Assembly: GCF_000287055.2 (NCBI RefSeq)
Contig: NZ_AJYQ02000038.1
Coordinates: 1-64,000, forward strand
Direction: 5' to 3'
DNA: 64,000 bases
From: Vibrio genomosp. F10 str. ZF-129
GTDB taxonomy: Bacteria > Pseudomonadota > Gammaproteobacteria > Enterobacterales > Vibrionaceae
Made by a program: the position numbers and the translations under genes. This document shows positions 8,827-18,250 of this stretch, piece by piece; positions within the stretch are counted from its first letter, which is position 1, and every line of letters begins with the position of its first letter. The notes beneath the pieces were generated by a model that was not told where the DNA came from, did no database searches, and worked only from the letters and a program-made list of their open reading frames with translations.

Positions 8827-9534
8827 ATGGATCTAAGCATGTTTGAGAAAGCAGGAAAAGTAACGGACGCGATAGAAGAAACCCTCATTGCTTTTTTCTT
8901 AGGCGCGATGACGTTACTCACATTTGCCAATGTGGTTTTTCGATACGCCTTTAATGACAATATTTTATGGGCACTTGAGTTAACGGTATTTATGTTTGCG
9001 TGGATGGTGTTAGTCGGCGCATCTTACGGCGTAAAAAAGCACTTTCATATTGGTGTTGATGTCATCATTAACATGGCACCAGAGAAGCTACGTAAAGTGT
9101 ACGCTATGGTTGCGGTGACCAGCTGTCTCGCTTTTTCAATATTATTGCTTATTGGTTCGTGGAATTATTGGTACCCGTTTGCGACCGAGCGCGCGTGGTA
9201 TGAAACCGACGATATTCCAATGCCAGAGATGCTTCAGTTTATGTCTGATTGGTTGAATGAAGGAGAACGTTACGAAAAACTGCCTCGTTTTATTCCTTAT
9301 ATGGCATTACCGATTGGCATGGCGCTATTGACCTTCCGATTTACTCAGATTGCGTTTCAGGTTTTTAGTGGAAAACTGGACCGAATGATTGCAGGTCATG
9401 AAGCGGAAGAAGATCTCGATGCTTTGAGAGCGGATGTGTTGGCGGGGAGTGACGATGATGCGATGGCGCCTTTGACTCCTGATTCGTATAAAAAATCGGA
9501 TGTGAACGTGAAATCAAACGGCAAGGAAGACTAG
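8827..9534 (+). CDS. dctQ: C4-dicarboxylate TRAP transporter, small permease DctQ
   Basis: This is the small membrane subunit of the TRAP carrier (235 aa from this start). It has about four membrane segments and the DctQ-family stretch FANVVFRYAFNDNILWALEL early in the protein, followed by the acidic, charged tail found in many DctQ proteins. I chose the ATG at 8827. An ATG at 8764 would add 21 residues but overlaps the dctP-end hairpin, and an ATG at 8839 is also possible. No start has a strong ribosome-binding site. dctM starts 3 bases after the stop. Confidence 0.85.
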   Translation: MDLSMFEKAGKVTDAIEETLIAFFLGAMTLLTFANVVFRYAFNDNILWALELTVFMFAWMVLVGASYGVKKHFHIGVDVIINMAPEKLRKVYAMVAVTSCLAFSILLLIGSWNYWYPFATERAWYETDDIPMPEMLQFMSDWLNEGERYEKLPRFIPYMALPIGMALLTFRFTQIAFQVFSGKLDRMIAGHEAEEDLDALRADVLAGSDDDAMAPLTPDSYKKSDVNVKSNGKED

Positions 9535-9537
9535 AAC

Positions 9538-10899
9538 ATGGCCATGTTATTTCTATTTTTAATGGTAATCGCGTTCATGCTGATTGGCGTGCCAATTGCG
9601 ATTTCTTTAGGTTTATCCAGTATCATTTTTTTATTGATACATTCAGATGCGTCTCTCGCGTCTGTGGCACAAACTCTGTTTAATGCGTTTGCCGGGCACT
9701 ATACGCTACTGGCGATTCCATTCTTTATTCTTGCCTCGAGCTTTATGTCTACGGGTGGGGTAGCGAAACGTATTATTCGTTTTGCGATTGCGATGGTTGG
9801 TTGGTTCCGTGGTGGACTTGCCATGGCATCAGTCGTGGCGTGTATGATGTTTGCAGCCTTGTCGGGTTCTTCACCGGCAACGGTGGTCGCGATTGGTAGT
9901 ATCGTTATCGCAGGTATGGTTAAAAATGGCTATACCAAAGAGTTCGCCGCTGGGGTTATTTGTAACGCGGGTACGTTAGGTATCTTAATTCCACCGTCCA
10001 TTGTGATGGTTGTTTACGCTGCGGCAACCGATGTGTCTGTTGGCCGTATGTTCTTGGGTGGTGTGATTCCCGGCTTGCTCGCCGGTGTGATGTTGATGAT
10101 TGCTATCTACATCACCGCGTGCATTAAGAAAATTCCAGCTCAACCGTTTGTAGGTTGGTCTGAAACCTTCAGCGCGGCAAAAGATGCGAGCTGGGGCTTA
10201 TTGTTGATTGTCATTATTTTGGGCGGTATTTATGGGGGTGTCTTTACGCCAACGGAAGCTGCTGCAGTTGCTGCTGTGTACGCCTTCTTTATCGCCAACT
10301 TTGTGTATAAAGACATGGGGCCATTTGCGGATAAGACAAACACCAAACCTCTATTAGTGAAAATAGTGCAGACCTTTGTGCATAAAGACACTAAGGATAC
10401 CCTTTATGATGCGGGTAAACTGACGATCATGTTGCTGTTTATCATTGCTAACGCCCTGATACTCAAACATGTACTGACGGAAGAACGTATTCCACAAATG
10501 ATCACGGAATCGATGTTGTCTGCTGGATTAGGGCCAATCGCGTTTTTAATTGTGGTGAATGTATTATTGCTGATTGGTGGCCAGTTTATGGAGCCATCGG
10601 GGTTATTGATCATCGTTGCTCCGCTGGTGTTCCCAATCGCAATAGCATTAGGCATCGACCCGATTCATCTAGGTATTATGATGGTGGTGAATATGGAGAT
10701 AGGGATGATTACACCGCCAGTGGGGTTAAATTTGTTTGTGACGGCAGGGGTGGCTAAGATGTCGATGATGAATGTTGTCAAAGCGGCTATGCCTTGGGTA
10801 GGTGTGATGTTCTTATTCTTAATTATTGTCACTTACGTGCCATGGGTATCCACCTGGTTGCCAACAACGCTAATGGGGCCAGAGATCATCACTAAATAG
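9538..10899 (+). CDS. dctM: C4-dicarboxylate TRAP transporter, large permease DctM
   Basis: This is the large membrane subunit of the TRAP carrier (453 aa, about 12 segments), forming the sodium-coupled transport path. Family motifs include the N-terminal MLIGVPIAISLGLS, the SGSSPATVVAIGS stretch and GILIPPSIVMVVYA, with their mirror MITPPVGLNLFV near the C-terminus. It is slightly longer than the usual 425-430 residues because of an insert near 260-300 containing charged residues (KDMGPFADKTNTKP). It is last in the dctPQM operon and converges on dctD. Confidence 0.92.
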   Translation: MAMLFLFLMVIAFMLIGVPIAISLGLSSIIFLLIHSDASLASVAQTLFNAFAGHYTLLAIPFFILASSFMSTGGVAKRIIRFAIAMVGWFRGGLAMASVVACMMFAALSGSSPATVVAIGSIVIAGMVKNGYTKEFAAGVICNAGTLGILIPPSIVMVVYAAATDVSVGRMFLGGVIPGLLAGVMLMIAIYITACIKKIPAQPFVGWSETFSAAKDASWGLLLIVIILGGIYGGVFTPTEAAAVAAVYAFFIANFVYKDMGPFADKTNTKPLLVKIVQTFVHKDTKDTLYDAGKLTIMLLFIIANALILKHVLTEERIPQMITESMLSAGLGPIAFLIVVNVLLLIGGQFMEPSGLLIIVAPLVFPIAIALGIDPIHLGIMMVVNMEIGMITPPVGLNLFVTAGVAKMSMMNVVKAAMPWVGVMFLFLIIVTYVPWVSTWLPTTLMGPEIITK

Positions 10900-10956
10900 A
10901 TCGGACTGGGTTCATAGGTTTATAGGTTTAATGGATCACAGGTACTCGTTGATATG

Positions 10957-10987
10957 GGAGCATGGATGATTGGATCATTTATGCTCC
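10957..10987. terminator. weak hairpin between dctM and dctD
   Basis: GGAGCAT/ATGCTCC encloses an inner ATGAT/ATCAT. It lies in the 111-base gap between two convergent genes. It has no clear T-run, so its role as a terminator is uncertain. Confidence 0.35.
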
Positions 10988-11010
10988 TCGTTGATTTCTA
11001 ATAGTCGATA

Positions 11011-12357
11011 TTAGTGTTCGTGTTTGTAGTCTTCCTTAACGAGTTGATAGCGCTGCATTTTGTCGTAGAGCGTTTTACGTGGCAGTTCAAGTAACGACAT
11101 GGTTTCTTTGATACTGCCATTGGTTTGGATTAACGTTTGTTCGATGATGCTTTTCTCAAACTCATTGACTTGCTGGCTAAGTGAGGACTGAATCGTTTTT
11201 GATGAGTTGTTGTCGCCTAACTTTCCAAGTTGCCCAAGAAGTACGAATCGTTCTGCGGTGTTTCGTAATTCTCGAACATTCCCCGGCCAGTCGTGACTGA
11301 GTATTTTTGCTAATTCGCTATTAGGCAGTGACGTTGCTGCTTTTCCATAACGGGCAGCGGCAACCAACAGAAAGTGATGAAATAGCGTAGGGATGTCTTC
11401 TTTCCGTTCGCGCAAAGGGGGTAAATCCAGTGTGACAACATTTAACCGGTAGTATAAATCTTCACGAAACTCGCCTTGTTGTGCGGCTTGTTTTAAATCC
11501 ACCTTAGTCGCCGCTATCACTCGAATATTCAGCGAATGCAGTGTATTTGATCCAACGCGTTCAAACTGCCTTTCTTGAAGCACCCGAAGTAGCTTTATCT
11601 GGGCTTGCATCGGCATCGACTCTATTTCGTCTAGAAATAAGGTACCATTATGCGCGTGTTCTAGCTTGCCTGTTCGGTGATGTTCAGCCCCGGTAAATGC
11701 GCCTTTCTCATGTCCGTATAACTCACTTTCAATCAAGTTTTCTGGTACAGCGCCACAATTGATAGCGACAAAGTTTTCTTCGCGTCGGTCGCTTTGTTCA
11801 TGTAAAGAACGAGCCACAAGCTCTTTTCCTGTGCCAGTTTCACCAAATAACAATATGTCGGCTTGGGTGTTTGAAATGTGGCTAATCGTATCGCGTAAAG
11901 TGCGGATGGTTTGAGTCTCGCCAATGATACGAGGGCCAAGCGTTTGGCTGGCCTTTAACGATCGTTTTAGTGTTTCATTTTCTAATGTTAAGTTGCGCTT
12001 CTCGATGGCTCGGCTGATGGTTTTGATTAACCGGTCGGGTGAAAATGGCTTTTCGATAAAGTCATAAGCGCCGGTTTGCATCGAAGCAACGGCCATGGAT
12101 ATGTCGCCGTGCCCTGTGATCAAAATAACAGGAATATCTGGCTGTTGTTGGATTATGGTTGTCAGTAAATTTTCCCCAGAAATGCCAGGCAGACAAATAT
12201 CACTAACAATCACTTTAGGAGGGCCATCGGCTTTGAGGGCGATCAGGGCTTCCTCTGCAGATGAAAAGAATCGAGCAGTGAGCTCTTCCAACTCAAAGCT
12301 TTGTTCAATTGCGATTCGAATATCTACTTCATCATCAATGAAAAAAATGTCGACCAT
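11011..12357 (-). CDS. dctD: C4-dicarboxylate response regulator DctD (sigma-54 activator)
   Basis: This NtrC-family activator (448 aa) has a receiver domain with Asp53 as phospho-acceptor. The AAA+ domain carries Walker A (GETGTGKE) and the sigma-54 contact loop GAFTGA. A C-terminal Fis-type helix-turn-helix (IIEQTLIQTNGSIKETMSLLELPRKTLYDKM, split across about 398-430) binds DNA. It should drive dctPQM from the sigma-54 promoter at 7682-7697 when phosphorylated by DctB, encoded 32 bases upstream on the same strand. Confidence 0.92.
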   Translation of the reverse strand: MVDIFFIDDEVDIRIAIEQSFELEELTARFFSSAEEALIALKADGPPKVIVSDICLPGISGENLLTTIIQQQPDIPVILITGHGDISMAVASMQTGAYDFIEKPFSPDRLIKTISRAIEKRNLTLENETLKRSLKASQTLGPRIIGETQTIRTLRDTISHISNTQADILLFGETGTGKELVARSLHEQSDRREENFVAINCGAVPENLIESELYGHEKGAFTGAEHHRTGKLEHAHNGTLFLDEIESMPMQAQIKLLRVLQERQFERVGSNTLHSLNIRVIAATKVDLKQAAQQGEFREDLYYRLNVVTLDLPPLRERKEDIPTLFHHFLLVAAARYGKAATSLPNSELAKILSHDWPGNVRELRNTAERFVLLGQLGKLGDNNSSKTIQSSLSQQVNEFEKSIIEQTLIQTNGSIKETMSLLELPRKTLYDKMQRYQLVKEDYKHEH

Positions 12358-12389
12358 TAGTGTTCCTTAGTATCTATACGTTCCCATTG

Positions 12390-14171
12390 CTATTTATGAG
12401 TTGCAATAGGTAATTTGACTGAAAAGCATGCACCACCGAGCTTGGACTGAGAATAGGTAAGCTTGCCCTTCATCCCCTCAATTATCTGATGTGAAATCGA
12501 CAGCCCTAAACCAAGCCCATTTTTTTTGGTGGTATAGAAAGGGTCAAAGAGCTGCTTCTCCTGGTGAGGGCTTACGCCTTTGCCGCTATCTTCAATGGTA
12601 ATGACTACCTCATTGTTTTGGCTAAAAGCACTGAGCAGTATGGTCTTGTTCTGCAGCCCTTCCATGGCTTGTATCGCGTTTGTTAACAAGTTCACCAGAA
12701 CCTGCTCCAACTGAATTCGATTGATCTCTACCATGGGTAATTGAGACTCGATGGCTGTTGAAAAACTTACCATGTTTGACTTGATTTGAGGCGACATCAG
12801 TTCAGTTGAAGCGTCAATCACAGAGGTAACATGTGTGATTGATTGATCCGTGGTCTCTGTTTTTCTGGCGTAAGACTTCAGTTGTTCACTGATTTTAGCC
12901 ATGCGTTCGGTTAAGGCAGAGATTCGAATTAAATTATCGTTCACTCTGTCGAACTTCTGTTTCTCTAAAAAACGCTTTCCATTGTCGGCAAAACTTCGAA
13001 TAGCGGCCAAGGGATTATTGAGTTCATGGCTGATGCTGGCGGACATTTGTCCTAATACAGCGAGCTTCGCCGCCTGAATCAATTCTTCTTGCGTTTGTCT
13101 CAGCGCCTTTTCGGTTTGCATTCGCTCGCCAATTTCCGCATGTAACTCGGCAGTGCGAGTCATGACTTGAAATTCAAGCCTTTGCTTGGCTTCCATTTGA
13201 ACTTGTTCTAATTGGCGATGTTTAAGCTTGCGATTCAACAATAATAAAATAGTCAGATATGCAACACTCAGAACCAGAGTGAGGATGCCAATAAACACAA
13301 AAGAACTCCAAACCAAGATGCGCTGAGGAGTGAGCACACGAATGGTTAAGGGGAGCTGTGATAACTTTCGAGAAGAATAAAAATAGCTATCTAATAATCG
13401 GTCTTTGTTAGGGCTAATCAGTTTTCCTTGAGCAGCAGAAACATCATTGCTGAAACCTAAAGAACGAATGTCGGTATCGAGGTACTGCTGGCTGCCTTTG
13501 ATTCTCACTCTTTGAGCTTCACTTAATGTAGTTAAACTTTTGAACAGCCAATCAGGTTGGTTTGACATAAAAATCACGTTGTCAGGGTCTGTCACTACAA
13601 AAAAGTCTTGTTTTCCGCGCCAGCTTTCTTCTATGAGTGATAAATCCATTTTGACAACCGTCACCCCGATCACTTCGGCAGCCACGGTAATCGGATACGA
13701 GTAGTAGTAACCTCGTTGACCTGATGTAGAACCTAGAGCGAAGTAGCGGCTGGTGTTTCCTTCTAACGCTTCTTGAAAATAAGGACGCCATGCGAAATTT
13801 CGACCCACAAAGGTGCGTGACATATTCCAATTGCTCGCGGCAATGGTTGTGCCGTTTCGATCGATAAGATACGTGTCTGCCGCCTGAATCACAGAATTTA
13901 CTTGTTCTAGGTATCGGTTAGTGACTTCAATTTGTGCACTGTTAGCCGGGGCAAGCAGTGCATCTCTCAGCTCTTGGTCTTTTGATAGTAACTGAGGAAT
14001 ATGGTCGTATTTATCTAACTTGGAGGTGATATATTCAGAAAATCGGTCCAGCTGTGTTTGGTGGACAGCGTAGATATCCTGTTTTTGTAGATCCCAAACC
14101 AGTTTCGTTCCAATCACGGTACAAAAAACAAAGATAATGATGAAACCAATATTTAAATGCTTAATGGTCAA
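12390..14171 (-). CDS. dctB: C4-dicarboxylate sensor kinase DctB
   Basis: This is an inner-membrane sensor kinase (593 aa). A membrane segment at about 7-26 and another at about 288-312 bracket a periplasmic double-CACHE sensor with DctB-like features (RPYFQEALEG, GYYYSYPI). A coiled coil at about 315-370 leads to the H-box ASISHELNNPLAAIRSF with His382. An ATPase domain follows (NLLTNAIQAM, EDSGKGV, GLGLGLSIS). It phosphorylates DctD, the next gene in the operon, when dicarboxylates are present outside. The length and plan match characterised DctB proteins. Confidence 0.92.
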   Translation of the reverse strand: MTIKHLNIGFIIIFVFCTVIGTKLVWDLQKQDIYAVHQTQLDRFSEYITSKLDKYDHIPQLLSKDQELRDALLAPANSAQIEVTNRYLEQVNSVIQAADTYLIDRNGTTIAASNWNMSRTFVGRNFAWRPYFQEALEGNTSRYFALGSTSGQRGYYYSYPITVAAEVIGVTVVKMDLSLIEESWRGKQDFFVVTDPDNVIFMSNQPDWLFKSLTTLSEAQRVRIKGSQQYLDTDIRSLGFSNDVSAAQGKLISPNKDRLLDSYFYSSRKLSQLPLTIRVLTPQRILVWSSFVFIGILTLVLSVAYLTILLLLNRKLKHRQLEQVQMEAKQRLEFQVMTRTAELHAEIGERMQTEKALRQTQEELIQAAKLAVLGQMSASISHELNNPLAAIRSFADNGKRFLEKQKFDRVNDNLIRISALTERMAKISEQLKSYARKTETTDQSITHVTSVIDASTELMSPQIKSNMVSFSTAIESQLPMVEINRIQLEQVLVNLLTNAIQAMEGLQNKTILLSAFSQNNEVVITIEDSGKGVSPHQEKQLFDPFYTTKKNGLGLGLSISHQIIEGMKGKLTYSQSKLGGACFSVKLPIATHK

Positions 14172-14357
14172 CCTGTTGCCCCTTCATCCGATACCTTTCT
14201 AGATTAAATGTTGGGTGGGAATTGGACGTAAAAAGTTGCGAAATATGTGTGATAAAACAGGAGCAAGATCTCTTTTTAGTACTTTTACCAAAAAATTAGC
14301 GTGAGTCTCTTGAAAACTCATCCCTAGCCCCCACTTTTATTCTGAGGTGGTTTTCCA

Positions 14358-14573
14358 ATGGTGGAAATTAAAGCAGTCAGTCACGAAATTAGACTTATGC
14401 ATCATCCTATCGTAATGAACGACTCGACAGTCTGGACTTCGCTCGATAGAATGCTGCGTCTAAAATTTTGTCTTGAGACTAATAGGAGATACCTTCGTTT
14501 TGTAGAGACAAGTGGGAACGATTTATCGTCGTCACTTTTAGCCACGAATAGTCAAGAAGATATCACTGATTAG
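14358..14573 (+). CDS. possible small protein (71 aa), function unknown
   Basis: The ATG has an unusually good ribosome-binding site (GAGGTGG, 7 bases away), and a perfect hairpin follows 3 bases after the stop. The predicted protein is hydrophilic, with no membrane segment, cysteine pairs or known motif. Composition resembles random coding (many Ser, Leu, Arg), and it lies in a long regulatory gap. I recall an annotated small hypothetical gene near this place in V. cholerae but cannot confirm homology. It is a real small gene or a chance frame with about equal odds. Confidence 0.35.
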   Translation: MVEIKAVSHEIRLMHHPIVMNDSTVWTSLDRMLRLKFCLETNRRYLRFVETSGNDLSSSLLATNSQEDITD

Positions 14574-14575
14574 TC

Positions 14576-14599
14576 CAATACTAGAGGTTTCTAGTATTG
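14576..14599 (+). terminator. perfect 9-bp hairpin after the small ORF
   Basis: CAATACTAG, AGGTTT, CTAGTATTG. There is no strong T-run after it, so termination would be weak. It may instead be a binding site or mRNA end-protecting stem. Confidence 0.4.
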
Positions 14600-14679
14600 A
14601 TGCTCAATTTAACTAAGCACGGCTTAACGTCGTATAAAGATGCAGTCAATCATAGATTATCTATGTTACTGGCTCACCA

Positions 14680-14703
14680 GCTCAGATACCTGAGCCATTT
14701 TTG
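14680..14703 (+). terminator. terminator-like hairpin in the tig leader
   Basis: GCTCAG, ATAC, CTGAGC, then a run of Ts; an alternative outer pairing GGCTCA/TGAGCC also exists. It ends about 14 bases before the tig start. It may end transcripts coming from upstream or act as an attenuator on tig. Confidence 0.5.
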
Positions 14704-14716
14704 AGGTTTAAAAATA

Positions 14717-16024
14717 ATGCAAGTTACTGTTGAAACGCTAGAAGGCCTAGAGCGCCGTCTTAATATTACTGTTCCTGCTGCGAACATTGAAGATGCTGTT
14801 ACTGCTGAACTGCGTAATATCGCTAAAAATCGTCGTTTCGATGGTTTCCGTAAAGGCAAAGTGCCTATGAAAATGGTAGCGAAAATGTACGGACAGGCAG
14901 TTCGTCAAGACGTACTAGGTGAAGTGATGCAGCGTCACTTTATCGAAGCTATCGTTAAAGAGAAGACAAATCCTGCTGGCGCACCTACTTTTGCTCCAGT
15001 AGAAAACAAAGCAGGCGAAGACCTAGTATTCACTGCTACTTTTGAAGTTTACCCAGAAGTTGAGTTGAAAGGTCTAGAGAGCATCACTGTTGAAAAACCT
15101 GCAGTTGAAGTTAAAGACGGCGACGTAGAAGAAATGATCGACACTCTACGTAAGCAGCAAGCGACTTGGGCTGAAGTGGATTCTGCAGCGGAAGAAGGCA
15201 CTCGTGCAACGATCGATTTCGTTGGTTCTATCGATGGCGAAGAGTTTGAAGGCGGTAAAGCTGAAAACTTCCCTCTAGAAATGGGCGCTGGTCGTATGAT
15301 TCCAGGTTTTGAAGATGGTATCACTGGTAAAACAGCCGGTACAGAATTTGAAATTGACGTGAACTTCCCAGAAGATTACCACGCTGAAAACCTAAAAGGT
15401 AAAGCAGCGAAATTTGCTATCAAAGTAAACAAAGTTGAAGCTCGTGAACTACCAGAAATCAACGATGAGTTTGTGGCTAAGTTTGGTGTTGCTGAAGGCG
15501 GTGTTGATGCACTTAAAGCGGAAGTTCGCAAGAACATGGAACGTGAGCTTAAGCAAGCAGTTAAGAACCGTATCAAAGAGCAAGCGATTGACGGCCTTGT
15601 TGAGCAAAACGACATCGACGTTCCTGTTGCTCTAATTGACCAAGAGATCGTTGGCCTACGTCAACAAGCGGCTCAACGCTTTGGCGGTAACCCAGAAGCG
15701 GCAGAGCAACTTCCACGTGAATTGTTCGAAGAGCAAGCTAAACGTCGCGTAGTGGTTGGTCTTCTTCTAGGTGAAGTGATCAAGTCTGAAGAGCTAAAAG
15801 CTGACGATGAAAAAGTGAAAGCTATCATCGAAGAAATGGCGACAGCATACGAAGATCCATCTGAAGTCGTTGCATACTACGAGCAGAACGAACAAATGAT
15901 GAACAACATGCGCAACGTAGCTCTAGAAGAGCAAGCGATTGATGCCATCATTGCTAAAGCTCAGGTTACTGAAAAGGAAGTTGGCTTTAACGAGCTAATG
16001 AACCAACAGCAACCAGCTCAATAA
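14717..16024 (+). CDS. tig: trigger factor (ribosome-bound chaperone)
   Basis: Trigger factor (435 aa; E. coli 432) binds the ribosome exit tunnel and shields new chains. The N-terminal domain has the ribosome-binding signature GFRKGKVP (near 43-50). A FKBP-type prolyl isomerase domain covers about 160-245 ([25 protein letters not shown]). The helical C-terminal chaperone domain fills the rest. It heads the conserved order tig-clpP-clpX-lon-hupB-ppiD, which groups folding and proteolysis. Codon use is strongly biased, as expected for an abundant protein. Confidence 0.97.
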   Translation: MQVTVETLEGLERRLNITVPAANIEDAVTAELRNIAKNRRFDGFRKGKVPMKMVAKMYGQAVRQDVLGEVMQRHFIEAIVKEKTNPAGAPTFAPVENKAGEDLVFTATFEVYPEVELKGLESITVEKPAVEVKDGDVEEMIDTLRKQQATWAEVDSAAEEGTRATIDFVGSIDGEEFEGGKAENFPLEMGAGRMIPGFEDGITGKTAGTEFEIDVNFPEDYHAENLKGKAAKFAIKVNKVEARELPEINDEFVAKFGVAEGGVDALKAEVRKNMERELKQAVKNRIKEQAIDGLVEQNDIDVPVALIDQEIVGLRQQAAQRFGGNPEAAEQLPRELFEEQAKRRVVVGLLLGEVIKSEELKADDEKVKAIIEEMATAYEDPSEVVAYYEQNEQMMNNMRNVALEEQAIDAIIAKAQVTEKEVGFNELMNQQQPAQ

Positions 16025-16072
16025 GCAATATATTGTGTAGGTAGTTGACTAAACGTGAACTATTCTGCTAAC

Positions 16073-16106
16073 AATGGTCCGTATGATACTTATCATCCGG
16101 ACCATT
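16073..16106 (+). terminator. long hairpin between tig and clpP
   Basis: AATGGTCC pairs with GGACCATT, enclosing ATGATA/TATCAT with a 2-base loop. The following TATTTTA is a poor T-run and the clpP ribosome-binding site comes soon after. It is a partial terminator or attenuator ahead of clpP. Confidence 0.5.
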
Positions 16107-16126
16107 TATTTTAGGGACATAAGAAT

Positions 16127-16753
16127 ATGAGCTACCAAGAACAAAATGCAATGTCACCGATTCTAAGCGCTTTAGTGCCAATGGTTGTTGAACAAACTTC
16201 CCGTGGCGAGCGTTCTTATGATATTTATTCACGCTTACTGAAAGAACGTATTATCTTTTTGACGGGTCAAGTGGAAGACCAAATGGCAAACCTTGTGGTT
16301 GCTCAACTGTTGTTCCTTGAATCAGAAAACCCAGACAAAGATATCTTTCTCTATATTAACTCGCCAGGTGGTAGTGTCACTGCGGGTATGTCGATCTACG
16401 ACACGATGCAGTACATTAAGCCAAACGTCAGCACCGTATGTATGGGACAAGCATGTTCTATGGGTGCGTTCTTACTGGCAGGCGGTGCTCCGGGTAAGCG
16501 TCATGTATTGCCTAACTCTCGTGTGATGATTCACCAGCCATTAGGCGGCTTCCAAGGCCAAGCGTCTGATATCCAAATTCATGCGCAAGAAATTCTAACA
16601 ATTAAGCAAAAGTTAAATAAATTGCTCGCTGAACATACCGGCCAACCGCTAGAAGTGGTTGAACGTGACACTGATCGTGATAACTTCATGTCAGCGGATC
16701 AAGCAGTAGAATACGGCTTAGTTGATTCTGTATTGACAAGAAATGCTGAGTGA
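16127..16753 (+). CDS. clpP: ClpP serine protease subunit
   Basis: ClpP (208 aa) forms the 14-subunit proteolytic barrel fed by ClpX or ClpA. The catalytic serine is Ser111 in [11 protein letters not shown], the histidine sits in MIHQPLGG (near 136), and the aspartate is further on in the ERDTDRDNF region. The loop YINSPGGSV lines the oxyanion hole. A short propeptide is expected before the mature alanine/leucine-rich start. clpX follows after 81 bases, so the protease and its unfoldase are made together. Confidence 0.97.
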   Translation: MSYQEQNAMSPILSALVPMVVEQTSRGERSYDIYSRLLKERIIFLTGQVEDQMANLVVAQLLFLESENPDKDIFLYINSPGGSVTAGMSIYDTMQYIKPNVSTVCMGQACSMGAFLLAGGAPGKRHVLPNSRVMIHQPLGGFQGQASDIQIHAQEILTIKQKLNKLLAEHTGQPLEVVERDTDRDNFMSADQAVEYGLVDSVLTRNAE

Positions 16754-16834
16754 TTTAATCAAAATTGTTTCACGCATTTCGAGTAGATTTGATATACACT
16801 CAAACATAAAGAGTAAAGGCTAAGAGGTTAGCGA

Positions 16835-18115
16835 ATGACAGATAAAAGCAAAGAGAGTGGTAGCAGTAAACTGCTTTACTGTTCTTTCTGTGGCAAAAGC
16901 CAGCACGAAGTTCGCAAGCTAATCGCAGGCCCTTCCGTTTACATCTGTGACGAATGTGTCGATTTATGTAACGACATTATTCGTGAAGAGATTAAGGATG
17001 TTCTTCCTAAGAAGCAATCTGAAGCGTTACCGACGCCGAGAGAGATTCGTGAACACCTTGATGATTATGTAATTGGCCAAGATTACGCGAAGAAAGTGCT
17101 AGCCGTGGCGGTATATAACCACTACAAGCGTTTACGTAACGGTGACACAACCAGCGAAGGTGTTGAGCTTGGTAAGAGTAATATCTTACTTATCGGCCCA
17201 ACGGGTAGCGGTAAAACATTATTAGCAGAAACACTCGCTCGTTTCTTGGATGTGCCATTTACAATGGCAGATGCAACGACATTAACGGAAGCGGGTTATG
17301 TGGGTGAAGACGTAGAAAACATCATTCAAAAACTTCTGCAAAAATGTGATTATGATGTTGCTAAAGCGGAACGTGGCATCGTCTACATCGATGAAATTGA
17401 TAAGATCTCTCGTAAAGCAGAGAACCCATCGATTACACGTGATGTTTCTGGTGAAGGTGTACAGCAAGCGTTGTTGAAGCTTGTTGAAGGTACCGTTGCT
17501 TCAGTGCCACCTCAAGGTGGTCGTAAGCACCCACAACAAGAATTCCTACAAGTTGATACTTCTAAGATCCTATTTATCTGTGGCGGCGCGTTCGCTGGAT
17601 TGGATAAGGTCATAGAACAACGTGTTGAAACAGGCAGTGGTATTGGCTTTGGCGCAGATGTTCGCTCTAAAGACGAAACCAGAACCATCGGTGAGCTGTT
17701 TAAAAAAGTGGAACCAGAAGATTTGGTAAAATACGGTTTGATTCCGGAATTTATCGGTCGACTTCCTGTAACAACAACACTGACAGAGCTAGATGAAGAA
17801 GCATTGATTCAAATTCTATGTGAGCCAAAGAATGCACTAACTAAGCAGTATGGTGCGCTGTTTGACCTTGAAAATGTAGAATTGGAATTCCGAGAAGATG
17901 CACTTCGAGCGATTGCGAAAAAAGCAATGAACCGCAAAACGGGTGCTCGTGGTTTGCGTTCAATCTTAGAGGGTGTGCTTCTAGAAACGATGTACGAACT
18001 GCCATCAGTGAGCGATGTCAGTAAAGTGGTCATTGACGAAACCGTGATTAATGGAGAGTCTGAACCGCTGTTGATTTACAGCAACACAGACAATCAAGCG
18101 GCGGGCGCAGACTAA
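16835..18115 (+). CDS. clpX: ClpX unfoldase (ATP-dependent)
   Basis: ClpX (426 aa) is the hexameric AAA+ unfoldase that delivers substrates to ClpP. The N-terminal zinc-binding domain has four cysteines, CSFC and CDEC (about 16-41), which bind adaptors. Walker A is GPTGSGKT (near 119), Walker B is IDEIDKI, and the IGF loop that docks with ClpP is present ([10 protein letters not shown]). A strong terminator follows, separating it from lon. Confidence 0.97.
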   Translation: MTDKSKESGSSKLLYCSFCGKSQHEVRKLIAGPSVYICDECVDLCNDIIREEIKDVLPKKQSEALPTPREIREHLDDYVIGQDYAKKVLAVAVYNHYKRLRNGDTTSEGVELGKSNILLIGPTGSGKTLLAETLARFLDVPFTMADATTLTEAGYVGEDVENIIQKLLQKCDYDVAKAERGIVYIDEIDKISRKAENPSITRDVSGEGVQQALLKLVEGTVASVPPQGGRKHPQQEFLQVDTSKILFICGGAFAGLDKVIEQRVETGSGIGFGADVRSKDETRTIGELFKKVEPEDLVKYGLIPEFIGRLPVTTTLTELDEEALIQILCEPKNALTKQYGALFDLENVELEFREDALRAIAKKAMNRKTGARGLRSILEGVLLETMYELPSVSDVSKVVIDETVINGESEPLLIYSNTDNQAAGAD

Positions 18116-18137
18116 CCCAACTAGGCATTTGTTTTAA

Positions 18138-18166
18138 AAGGAGGTAATCAATTACCTCCTTTTTTT
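18138..18166 (+). terminator. clpX terminator
   Basis: AAGGAGGTAAT, CA, ATTACCTCCTT followed by a T-run: a near-ideal intrinsic terminator 22 bases after clpX. Confidence 0.85.
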
Positions 18167-18175
18167 ATTCTGTTA

Positions 18176-18202
18176 TTGAAACCACACCATTAGCCCCCAT
18201 AT
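18176..18202 (+). promoter_or_regulatory. sigma-32 heat-shock promoter of lon
   Basis: TTGAAA, 13 bases, CCCCATAT matches the heat-shock sigma factor consensus (CTTGAAA and CCCCATNT). It lies just after the clpX terminator and about 50 bases before the lon start. lon is a known heat-shock gene in enterobacteria. Confidence 0.8.
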
Positions 18203-18250
18203 AGTCATAAATAGTCATACGTTTAATGTTAAAGCGGAAGAGAGAATAAT

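Larger units (their letters stand above)
14172..14716. other. gap between dctB and tig
   Basis: This divergent gap of 545 bases must hold the promoters of dctB (minus) and tig (plus). I see one possible small ORF (14358-14573), a perfect 9-bp hairpin just after it, and a terminator-like hairpin just before tig. No tRNA or other RNA gene is visible. Confidence 0.6.
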
